Below the pieces are notes generated by a model. That model saw only the letters and a list, made by a program, of their open reading frames with translations. It made no database searches and was not told the DNA's origin. Source: Brasenia schreberi (lineage: Eukaryota; Streptophyta; Magnoliopsida; Nymphaeales; Cabombaceae). Taken from it: a stretch of 64,000 nt of DNA. Where the stretch lies: assembly GCA_036023115.1 (NCBI GenBank), contig JAYKKT010000074.1, positions 8,712,501-8,776,500 on the forward strand. The letters run 5' to 3'. Positions 51,301 through 63,290 of this stretch are shown piece by piece. Made by a program: the position numbers and the translations under genes. The first letter of the stretch is position 1. Each line of letters starts with the position of its first letter.

Positions 51301-54300
51301 ATTTCATTTGACAGTCCTTTATATGATTGGAAAGCCATGGAAGAGGATGGTTTCTCTTGGTGGATACAGCGAATATTGCGTGCCTATGATCTCTTTGATG
51401 AATTTAGGATAGATCATTTTCGTGGATTTGCTGGCTACTGGGCCGTTCCTTCAGGTAACTTCTCTAATTTAACTTCTAGCAGGTACTTAAAGCAAGTAAT
51501 TGCATTTCTGTGCAAACTCAAATAATGTGAATTTTCAGAAGCAAAAATCGCAACGGTTGGAAGATGGAAGGTTAGTTTTTTCTTTTGGAATCTAACATAT
51601 TCTTGATTATCGATGCATGCTAACATCTGAAACTGTGTGTAGGCTGGCCCAAAAGAAGCCCTCTTCGATGCAATAGCCAAAGCAACTGGAAATATCAGTA
51701 TAATTGCTGAAGACTTGGTATGTGTTAACATCCAGATTGTGGTAAAAGTCTTACAAGATCATTTGGTTGGGGCCCCTGTTTGAAGTTTTCTTCTTTAAAG
51801 ACATCAGATAAATCTATTTATGCATCAAGGTGGATGCTTGGGTGTTCCATGAAATTTAGCCAAGATAATGGAAATATAGTCTAGTCAAGTTAAGAAACGT
51901 CCATTCAATGTCAGTGACTTATTGATCCAAAATGAGAAAATAAGTTTTCACTTGGGTCAACTTGAGTATCATTCACATATCAGCATATTTCAAGAATCTT
52001 TGTGAATTACTGAATGTCAGGTATCAGAGAACAATTCTACGCGTGCTAGATGATGAAGAAACCACTATAGCAATATATGCTATGGTGGTTGTCTACTGTT
52101 ACTAGATTATGTCCTTCAAACAATAATTTATTGTTTTCTTCTTTCCAAAATAACTCAGGACAATAAAATCTGCATACTTTTCTAATGTGGTTAGCAAACT
52201 GTAGATCCAAGGTTATATCACGAAAAGGTATAGTGGCTCCATGTTGCTTTTAGATGGATAGAAGTGAAGGCATGCTTTTCAATCGGTTGTGCATGTGGAG
52301 TTCCAGTAGAACTAATCATTACTAGAAGTTTGTAGCTTAAGCAGATTATTATATCTGAGAATGAGGACATGGCAATACGAAGACTAGTTTCACCTTATTG
52401 AATTTTGTAGTGAAGGCATGCTTTGAGGGATTCTCATATGATCTTGATAAAAAGCATGACAAGTTCATGCTATCACAAAGCTTTCAGCTATGATGGTGAT
52501 GAGAACTCCACTCTGGGATAGCTGGTTGCATGTTGTTTCATTAGAATAACGATCATTTGTGAGAACAGTTGGACACAGATTCTCATGTACTTCGCTCATT
52601 CAAGAGCACAAAACCTGGCTCTGAAGCACCACAAGGATCAGCTGCCGACTGTTGGAGGGTTGTATCCACTACAACATTTGATATGTGGGGAATTTAGAGT
52701 AGAATAGGCGATGGCCCATGAAGCATTGAAGGATAATGTTTCAAAATTCAAATGGCAAGCTTTCTCCTGCTACAAGGAAGCATCTTAGTTTAGGATTTGC
52801 AAATGGAGATGCATCTCTTACTATTGGTATTGGATGAGTTCTGCCACTCTGTTGGCAATATGGGCTCCTTCACGGCAACAAGGAATCCCCAGTCTTATAA
52901 GTTGCTGGAGCAAAGGTACTCAATTAGGAACGATAATTAGGGGAAATTATCTGCATCATACCACTATAGTGATTGTGGTTGCTCTCGGCCCTGGGGACAT
53001 CGTACTACAAGTATATTCAAATAGCAGAACACTGCTGCTGAAGGGAAGACAGATTGCAACAAAAAGATCATCTTTACCGAGTCCTTAAATTAACATACGC
53101 TCAGGCAGCATTTAGTACTGCAGTCGATATTCTTCTACACAAAGCTGGAGATGGCCTCTTGGAGGCGCTCCCCATTGCAATTCTGTCCTTAAAGCCCCTT
53201 CGTGTACTTATTTCTATTGAATGGTCATCTGTAAGGTCGGTGGGGATACCAGCCTTGCCTGAAAAAAAGCCTAATCAAGAAAAGAATTTGTTAAATCTTT
53301 AAAAGCCCCAATTTTCTGTAAAGAGTGGTATTGTTGGTTATCAATGATCGAAAAGATGGTACTATTAGTAGTGAGAATAGAACCAGAAAGGATTGGAAAC
53401 GAGACAAGGTAAAAGATTGTCCTTGAGGTAGTGCATGCCATTATCTTCTAAACCTTTTCATCTCAAAATTTCCTGGCACAGATTTTTAGGAGGAAGACAG
53501 AAAAGTGAGTTCTAGTTGTTACAGTATCATAAAACGCAACATATTTGGCAGCCACTATCTCTAACAGCTACGCAATAGAAAATCTCATATGAGAACCGGA
53601 AGGTGCCTGCCTGTTCTTCCATTTGCTTAATTATTTGATGTCTGCTTATATTTGATCTTCTGAAACAGGGAGTAATTTAGCCGACCCCGTCTAGTATGGG
53701 AAAAGGCTTAGTTGTTGTTGTTGTTGAAACAGGGAGTAATCACAGATGATGTTGTTAGGCTAAGAAAAGCAATTGGTGCTCCTGGAATGGCCATTCTTCA
53801 GTTTGGTAAATTGATGCTGCTAGTTTATTCTATTGCCCCCCCACCACACACACACGTATATCTGATTGTCATTATAATACTCTTTAATGTTGTCATTTGC
53901 AGCTTATGGAAGTAGATCAGATAATCCCCATTTGCCTCACAATCATGAAGTCAATCAAGTCGTATACACGGGAACTCATGATAATGACACGGTAGGATTA
54001 CAAAACTTTTTGGTTGGCAATTTTTCTGTACAGCAGAGCTTGGTTCTGCAATAAGGGCTAACGCTCTGGGCTATCTAGTTTGCTTCAATTACTTCGGACA
54101 TATCTCATCATCATCATAGGTCTTCTCATCTAAAAATACTGTCTACTGTCAGAAACACTCTCTGTAATCAAATTGCCTTTCACTTATTGTGTTCTTTTGG
54201 TGCACCTTTTGCAGGCGCTTGGCTGGTGGGAAAGCTTGAAAGAGGTAGAGAAATCCAATGTAAGTTTCTTACAAATATTAGATCTTTTTTGTCGGTTTAG

Positions 54301-57300
54301 GATACAATGACCACCTGATTTACATCAATTGCATGGAGTTGGACAGGAGAGGGTGGATCTTCTCATTTTATCGGGAAATCTTTCTTCCAGTTATCTATCA
54401 ACACTCTGATTAGTCCTCATGCCACTAATATTCTATAACAAAATGAACTTACAACCTTTCTATTACGACGGGTAGACAATTTTTGAATCAGTTTAAACTT
54501 TCACTATAGTTGCCCAACTTGGTGAGTAGGACAAAACTTGTTTGTTGTCCAACTCATGGCTTGCAAGTCGTCTAGGATAACTTGGGACTCTGTTGTTCTT
54601 ATATATCAATGCATAAATTATATTGTAAATTAGAAAAACTGATGCTTTAAAAATGTGAAAATATTAAAAGAAAATTGCTAGATATAAAGAAATAAGTTTC
54701 AGTGGATAAGAACTGAATGTGACAAGATTTGCTGGCAATAGTTCATAAAGAGGTAAAAACTCGACGCAAATTGTATTCAATTATCTTCCCCGAACTGTAA
54801 AATGTATAACCGTATTAAATTAATTTCCTTGGTTAATGCATTTAAAGTCGAATTCTGCCTATGTAAGGGAGAACTGTAAAATGTATAACCATATTAAATT
54901 AATTTCCTTGGTTAAATGCATTTAAAAACTCCGCCCATGTAAGGGATCACCCTTGCATTGCCGGTCCCAAGCCCGGATAAAGGAGGAGGGTTGTGTTAGG
55001 CTTTCGACAGCCAGCGTAAAACTTCATCGAATTTTTACAACATGGATTACAAAAATTATGAGCATTGCTTTGGGGCGTCCCCGTCTAGCGACGTGCTGCA
55101 GAGCCCGAATGCAGTAAGAAGTACGCAAGGGCCACTACATTTTCACCCGAATGTAGTGAATCAATTGCAGAGAGGGTTCCTATTGTGAAAAAAACAAGTT
55201 GACTTAGTGTTAGAGTCTAGGTTGTAATCTACGTTTGTTCTATGTATACAATAGTCGTGTATGATTTGGATCCCAATGGATCAGATTCTGATCCATTGGG
55301 ACCCAAACTTTATTAGTTACTTATTAAGGGTAAAGTAGTCTTTTAAGTTAGATTAGCAGTATTTAAAGAGTCTTATAATTAGGGTTAGGGAAAGTTAACA
55401 AAAATCGTGGACAGCAGGAGTGCAGGGGATGGCTGCCTATGGCGCCGACCTGCATCCTCTTGTAATCTTCTTTGGTTCCAGTCTTTGTCAAGGAATAAAA
55501 TGCTTGTTTTGAGTGCATAAAATCAACATGGTATCAGAGCTTATCACGGCTATTTCTCGTCTAAGACAATCACGGGAAAGTTGAGGAAAAACAGTGCCAA
55601 AAACGATCTCAGGTGACAGATTTTTTGTTTATCATTTTTTGTTCATTTTCTCTCCAAAATAGAGAAGTGCGGTGTAAAGGGTATTGCAAGTATATTGCTG
55701 GCCAGATTTTAGCAATATCTCACACTCTTGTGCTTGGCTTGGCACCTACTATCGCTGGCCAGATATCTTACACACTATTCTTCGTGCGTTTCAAGGAGCA
55801 CAGCTTGTTTGAACACGTTTATTGAGGGTGTTGAGAGGCAACAAGGTGGAACGCATTTTGCCTTTTATTACTGATTTGCTTGCTTGAAGAACATTCAATC
55901 AGCTGCTCTACTTAAGATCGTTAGAACACTAAATCGTGTTTTTCTTTTAAGAGGACCAGATTGTGTGCAAAGAGTGCACACGGCATATGTGAAAAAAAAA
56001 ATTTACTTGGTTGGTGTATTTGTTTTTCCAACGGTATTCTCATCTAAATGGAAAGAACAAAGATGGCTGATGGAAATGACCAGAGTTCTATAGACAAAGG
56101 TGACTCATTTCAAATTACAAATTTGAAGCTGGATGGGAAAAATTATCTTCAATGGGCCCGTTCAATTGAATTGGCTATCATGGCCAGGGGGCGTTGGGAT
56201 TACTTAACTGGTGAAGTAACTCAACCCTCAAGTACAGATCCTCTTTATTCTAGATGGAGAAAAGAAAATGCACTGGTGAGTGCTTGGTTGCTTCAGTCTA
56301 TGTTACCTTCTATTGGCAGTACCTTTATGTTCTTGGAAACAGCCAGAGAGATATGGTTAGCAGTACAGGAGGCTTATGCTCAGAGGAAAAATATTGCAAA
56401 GAAGTATGATCTTATAGAAAAGATTAGGAAGTGCAGACAGGGAGAAAGAACTATCAGTGAGTACCATGCAGAACTCAGAGGTTTGTGGGAGGAATTACAA
56501 TTCTATTCCAAAACCAAATGCCAGAACTGCACACTTGCGCAATGAAGAATTTGAGGAACGAAAGGTATTTGATCTTCTTTGAGGAATTTCTTCTGAATAT
56601 GAGGCAGTTAAGAATAATATTCTCAGTCGAGAGGAGCTCCCAACCTTGAGCACAGTATATTCTCTCCTACTTCGTGAAGAGGACAGAAAACAGCTAAAAA
56701 AGGAGACCAAAGTGAACATATCAGAGACTTCAGTATTCGTAGGAAGGGGTACATCTACTCCCACCTTTCTTAGGGGGAGAGGAGGTTATGGACGAGGTAG
56801 AGGCAGATCTGGGATCACTTCTGAAGACAATGATAAGTTACTCTGTTCACATTGTGGAAAATCACGCCATATGAAGGAGACATGTTGGAAATTAGTTGGA
56901 GTAACTACTTAGTTTCAGAATCAAAATCGATCCAACAAGGCTTACTTCAGTAGTGATCAGACAGAAAGACCAAGGAATGATGATAATACAACCTCGTTAG
57001 CGGACATGAAGAAAGAAATTGAACTTCTTAAAGCAAGATTAACTGACTCACAATCTGCTTCTACATCCTCCCACAGTGATCCTCATGCCACAGTTACATA
57101 TCCTTTCTCTTTCTTGACACAAGGTAATATTAGCTCTTCTTCTTCAAGAGTTTGGGTTATTGATTCCGGTGCAACAGATCATATGGTCAGTCAAAGAACC
57201 TTTTTTGATAATTATGAATTGTCTCAAGGCAGTCTTAATATCAAACTTGCAGATGGCTCCTATACTCCTATAGCTGGAAAAGGGAGTATTACTACTTCGT

Positions 57301-60300
57301 TTGGTATCTTACAGAATGTTCTGCATGTTCCAAATATCTCAGTCAACTTATTATCTGTTTTTGCTATGACTCGAGATAAAAAATATAGTATAATATTTGA
57401 TTCTACTGGATGTTACTTTCAGGAGGTGCAGACGGGGAAGATCTTTGGACAGGGTAGAGTGAGAAGAGGCTTATATTTCTGTGAGGATCATAAAGGAGCA
57501 GCACTACAATCGATCGTGTGCACCAAAGAACAGAAAGAGGATGTATCTCGATGGCATCAAAGATTGGGACATTTACCGTTATCTAAGCTCAGAATGTTAC
57601 TACCTAAATTTAAGGATTGTAATAATTTGTTTTTAAGTTGTGAGACTTGCCAAAAGGCCAAGCACCATCGTGTTTCTTTTCCTTTAAGTGAAGACAGATC
57701 TATTGTTCCGTTTGAGATTGTTCATTCAGATATTTGGGGTCCTTGCTCTACTATGTCTGTTCATGGATATAAGTACTTTGTTTCCTTTATTGATGACTGC
57801 ACTAGATTTACAATGATATATCTTATGAAAACCAAAGATGAAGTGAAGAATATTCTACCAATATACTGCCAATTTGTACACACTCAATTTCAACGTGCTA
57901 TAAGAATTTTCCGCAGCGATAATGGGGGTGAGTTTATGTCTCAATCTCTTAATTCTTACTTTCTAGCACAGGGAATCTTACATGAGACTTCATGCGCCTA
58001 TTCTCCACAACATAATGGAGTTGCAGAGAGAAAGAATAGACATATACTAGAAGTGGCAAGGACACTTCTCATTGGATGTAATGGGTTGCACTTGTTTTGT
58101 GCGGGATGTTTCTCTCGAGGTCTCCAAGTTGGATCCTCGCTCTCTCAAATGTATCTTCCTTGGTTATTCTCGAAGTCAAAAAAGGTACCGGTGTTATTTC
58201 TCTCTGATTTACGTCGGTATCTTGTTTCCATAGATGTGACATTCTTTGAAACCATTGCCTTCTCTTACGAGTCTACCCTTCCTCTCCCCGGATAATGATG
58301 AGGACTTTTGGTATATTCTTTTCCTACTACGGTACTTCCTCTTCTCCTTCTTCTTGGTCTCGTCCCTTCCCTCGTCCTCTGTGCTCCACCATTATGTTCG
58401 GCGGAATCGGCAACCTACGTGGTCGGTTCTACTACTCCGAGACTCCGCTACGGATTCATTGCTGTTCCGGTTCCTACTTCCTCTCAGATCCTGCTCCTCT
58501 GATTCGAGTCTTGATCTCCCAATTGCTCTTCGAAAAGGTAAACGTAATTGTACTTATCCCATTTCTTCTTTTGTTTCTTATCTTTGGTTTATCTCGTTCT
58601 AGTCGAGTCTTTTGTTGCTTCTCTTGATTCTCTTACCCTTCCTAATCTTGTTTTTGAGGCCTTGTCTAATGAGGGGTGGCGTCGGGGCTATGTTGGATGA
58701 GATGCATGCCCTTGAACACAATGACACTTGGGAATTAGTTTCTCTACTGCCTTGGTAAATAGGCAATTGGTTGTAAGTGGGTGTATCTTGTATGAAGGTT
58801 AATCTGATGGCTCTGTGGCTCGTTTAAAAGCTCGTCTTGTTGCTAAGGGTTATGCTCGAGTTTATGGCATTGATTATTCGATACATTCTCTCTGTTGCTA
58901 AACTTGCCTCTGTTCGTATCTTTATCTCTCTCTTGCTGCTAGTCATCATTGGCCTTTGCACCAACTTGATGTCAAGAATGCCTTTCTCCATGGCGACTGC
59001 GGGAGGAGGTATATATGGAGCAACCTCCTGGGTTTGTTGCTCGGGGGAGAATGGTAAAGTTTGCGAGACTAAAGAAGTCATTATATGGTCTCAAACAAGC
59101 TCCACGGGCATGGTTTGGGCGCTTTAGTCAAGTTGTTCTTCGGTTTGGGCTACGAGAAAGTACTTTTGATCATTCGGTATTCTTTCGATGCTCTCGGGGT
59201 GGTTGTATTTTCTTGGTGGTTTATGTGGATGATATTATCTGAGCGCACCTATGGTCACTAATGTCAAACTCTTATCGGATGATGGAGATGCTATGCGACC
59301 TTGAACGATATAGAAAGTTAGTTGGCAAGCTTAACTACCTCACATATTACTCGTCCCGATATTGCCTCTCTGTCATTTGTGGTTAGTCAATTCATGTCAT
59401 CTCCCCAGAACCACTCATTGGAAGGTACATGTTCTTCATATATTGAGGTATCTAAAAGGGCTCCGGGTTGTGGTGTTTGTATAGAGATCATGGACATAAT
59501 ATGATAGAGGGGTTCTCCGATGCTTTGATTGAAATTTCAGGTTCTCCCATAGATGTGGAGATCTACTTTAGGTTATTGTGTTCTTGTTGGAGGTAACCTT
59601 GTTTCTTGGAGGAGTAAGAAACAAAAGTGTTGTTGCTTGTTCTAGTGTTGAGTCAGAATATAGGGCCATGGCCCAAGCTACTTGTGAATTGGTGTGGATT
59701 CATCATCTTCTTAGTGAGATTGGAGTTAAGAGTGTAATGCCTATGAAGTTGTGGTGTGACAATCAAGCCGCTATCATATTACCTCTAATCCTGTTTTTCA
59801 TGAACGGACAAAGCATATTGAAGCTGAATTGTCACTTTGTGTGAGAAAAGGTTCAACGGGTCTTGTTGTCTTGGACATGTATGGACAGGAGAACAACTTG
59901 CAGATATCTTTACCACTGCATCCTCTTGTAATCTTCTTTGGTTCCAGTCTTTGTCAAGGAATAAAATGCTTGTTTTGAGTGCATAAAAAAAACAGTTCCC
60001 ACATCATGGACGGGTATGGGTAAAGAAGTTACTCCCGCTAGATTGCCGCCCGAATGTAGTGAAAAATTTTCAGAGAGGGTCTCTGCATTTTGATTATGGA
60101 CGGATACGGAGGGTAAGGAAGCTAGTCCTAGATAATAAGATTCGTATTGGTTCTTGGAATATCAGAACATTATCGGGTAAGCTAATGGAGGTGGTAGATA
60201 CTATGATTCGGAGAAAGATTCATATTCTATGTTTACAAGAGACAAAATGGGTTGGAGAAAAAGCAAAGGAGATAGAGGATACAGGTTTTAAATTATGGTA

Positions 60301-63240
60301 CTCAAGTAAAGAAAAGGCCCGAAACGGAGTTGGTATTATCATAAATAAAGATTTAAAGGAGAGTGTAGTAGACATATAACGATATGGTGACCGAATCATG
60401 ATATTGAAATTAGTGTTAGGAGCAGAGGTTTTGAATATAGTTTGTGCTTACGCACCCCAAGTAGGACTAGAAGATAGTATAAAGACAGTTTTTTGGGAAG
60501 AGTTAGATAAGGTGTTTCAAAAGATTCCACAAAGGGAGATGATTTGTTTAGGAGGAGATTTAAATGGACATGTCGGTAAACAGGCATTAGGATATCGAGG
60601 GATTCATGGAAACTTTGGTTTTCGGGATATAAACGAGGAAGGTAGGGAGATTTTAAATTTTTTTATGTCATTTGATCTCTTTATAGTCAATACAATCTTC
60701 AAAAAACGAGATGAACATTTAATTACTTATAAGAGTGGCTTATCACAAACACAAATTGATTACTTTATTTATAGAAAAAAAGATAGAGCGTGTTGTAAAG
60801 ATTGTAAGGTAATTCCAGGAGAAAGCTTAACCACCCAACATCGATTTTTAGTTATGGATTTACAAATAAAAAAATGGACAAAGAAGAAAAGAGTGCATCG
60901 AGCTATTCGGACTAAATGGTGGAACCTCAAAAGCGAGAAAGAAGATATATTTAAACAGAAAGTCCTTCAAGGAGATGTTTGGAATTATGTTGGCACACCC
61001 TCTGATATGTGGAACAATATGGCTATACATATTAGGAAAGTGGCGAAAGATGTGTTAGGGGTATCTAAGGGAGGTGTTCCGGCACAAAAAGAAGCTTGGT
61101 GGTGGAGTGAAGTAGTACAAAATAAAATCAAGGCAAAGAGGGCATGTTACAAATTACATTATGCTAAGAAAACTAGTGAAACTTTTAGAAGCTTATAAGA
61201 AAGCAAAGAAGGAAGCAAAAAAGGCTGTTAGTGAAGCAAAAGCTAAGATTTGGGAGGACTTATATAAAAAACTCAACTCAAAAGAGGGTGAAAGAGATAT
61301 TTTTAGGATAGCCAGGGCTAAAGATAAGAAAACTAAAGATCTTAATTATGTTAGATGCATAAAAGACGAGGATGAAAAAATTCTAGTGGCAAATGATGAT
61401 ATAAGAAATAGATGGAAAAACTATTTTTATAATCTTTTTAATGAAAATAAAGATGTTTATTAGTTTAGGAGATTTAGCCAAGTCAGAAAAGTATATAAAC
61501 CACAATTTCTACCGACGTATTCAAAAGAATGAAGTCAAAGAGGCTCTTAAACATATGAAGAGTGGTAAATCGGTAGGACCAGATAATATTCCTATAGAAG
61601 TTTGGAAAATACTAGGAGAAATAGGAATCACTTGGCTCACAAGACTATTTAATGAAATATGGAAAAACCAAAAGATGCCTGAGGAATGGAGAGCAAGTAC
61701 ACTTATACCCGTATATAAGAACAAGGGAGACATTCAAAATTGTGCGAATTATCGAGGTATCAAGTTAATGAGTCATACTATGAAATTATGGGAAAGAATT
61801 ATCGAACGGAGGTTAAGACAAGTATAAAGTAGAATAGAGAACCAATTTGGATTTATGCCAGGTAGATCTACTATTGAAGCGATTAACCTTTTGAGATGTC
61901 TTATGGAACATTTTAGAGCAAAAAAGAAAGACCTTCACATGATATTTATTGATCTAGAAAAAGCTTATGATAGGGTACCGAGAGTGGTTCTTTGGAGAAC
62001 TTTGGAAAAAAGAGGTATCCCATTGACATATATTAACTTTATAAGAGACATGTATGATTGTTTAAAAACATGTGTGAGGACTCATGAAGGAACGACAGAC
62101 TTCTTTGAAGTTAATATTGGGTTACATCAAGGATCAACTTTAAGTCCATACTTATTTATAATGGTGATGGATGAGTTAACAAAACATATTCAAGATGAAG
62201 TACCTTGGTGTATGTTATTTGCAGATGACATTGTATTAGTGGAAGAGTCTAAGGAAAAAGTTAATAGAAAATTGGAACTATGGAGAGAAACATTAGAAAG
62301 CAAAGGCCTCCGACTTAGTAGAACAAAGACAGAATATATGGAATGTAAGTTTGATCATTTGGCTACTTCAGAGGACAGAAATTAAAATTGGTACACATTG
62401 CATTCCCCAAAAACAAAGTTTTAAATACCTAGGGTCAATTTTTCAAAGTGATGGAAGAATTGATGGAGATGTTACACATAGAATTAATGTTGGTTGGTTA
62501 AAATGGAGAGGAGCATCAGGTATTCTTTGTGATAAGAAGATACCATTAAAATTAAAAGGTAAATATTATAGAGCAGCAATTAGGCTTGCCATGTTTTATG
62601 GTTCTGAGTGTTGGGCAGTTAATCATCAACATGTACAAAAGATGTCTGTGACAGAAATGAAGATGTTGAGATGGATGAGTGGTCATACAAGAAAAGACCG
62701 TATACATAATGAGGTTATTAGAAACAAATTAGGAGTGACACCAATAGAGGATAAAAATGAGAGAACATCGTCTAAGATGGTTTGGACATATAGAAAGAAG
62801 ATCAAAAGAAGAACCTGTAAGAAGGTTAGAAAAACTAAATTTGGAAAGTATTAAAAGAGGTAGAGGACGACTACAAAAGTGTTGGAAAGAAACAATAAAG
62901 AATGATCTAGCTTATTGGGAGTTAACTGCTAACATGGCGCACGATAGGGATATGTGGAAACAAAGAATCCATGTAGCTGACCCCGTCTAGTATGGGAAAA
63001 GGCTTAGTTGTTGTTTGCTTGGTTAATGCATTTAAAGTCGAATTCCTTCCATGTAAGGGATCATCCTTGCATGGTTGGTCTCAAGCCCACATAAAGAAGG
63101 AGATTGCGTTAGGCTTCCAACAACCGGCATAAAACTTTGTCGGACTTACCATGGATTCTAAAAAAAAATCCATGTTGCCGACCCCATCTACTAAAAGGCT
63201 TAGTTATAGTTAGTTGTAGTTAATGCATTTAAAGTCGATT

Positions 63241-63290
<50 letters not shown>

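Larger units (their letters stand above)
55181..59994 (+). mobile_element. Second Copia element, inserted in the RTE leader, 3' end deleted
   Basis: The RTE sequence continues exactly across it. The 5-bp target duplication GTTCC is at 55176-55180 and 59995-59999. The 5' LTR is complete, but only about the last 79 bp of the 3' LTR remain. It encodes gag to RNase H with many breaks. Confidence 0.9.
54852..63021 (+). mobile_element. RTE-type LINE, full-length-like, split by a Copia (DPE1 intron 14)
   Basis: Flanked by perfect 20-bp copies of GTTAATGCATTTAAAGTCGA (54832-54851 and 63022-63041). It has a ~330-bp leader, the second Copia (55181-59994), then endonuclease and reverse transcriptase reading frames in one order and a short TTG tail. 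The exact 5' boundary is uncertain because of the tandem duplication there. The coding part contains stops and frameshifts. Confidence 0.88.
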
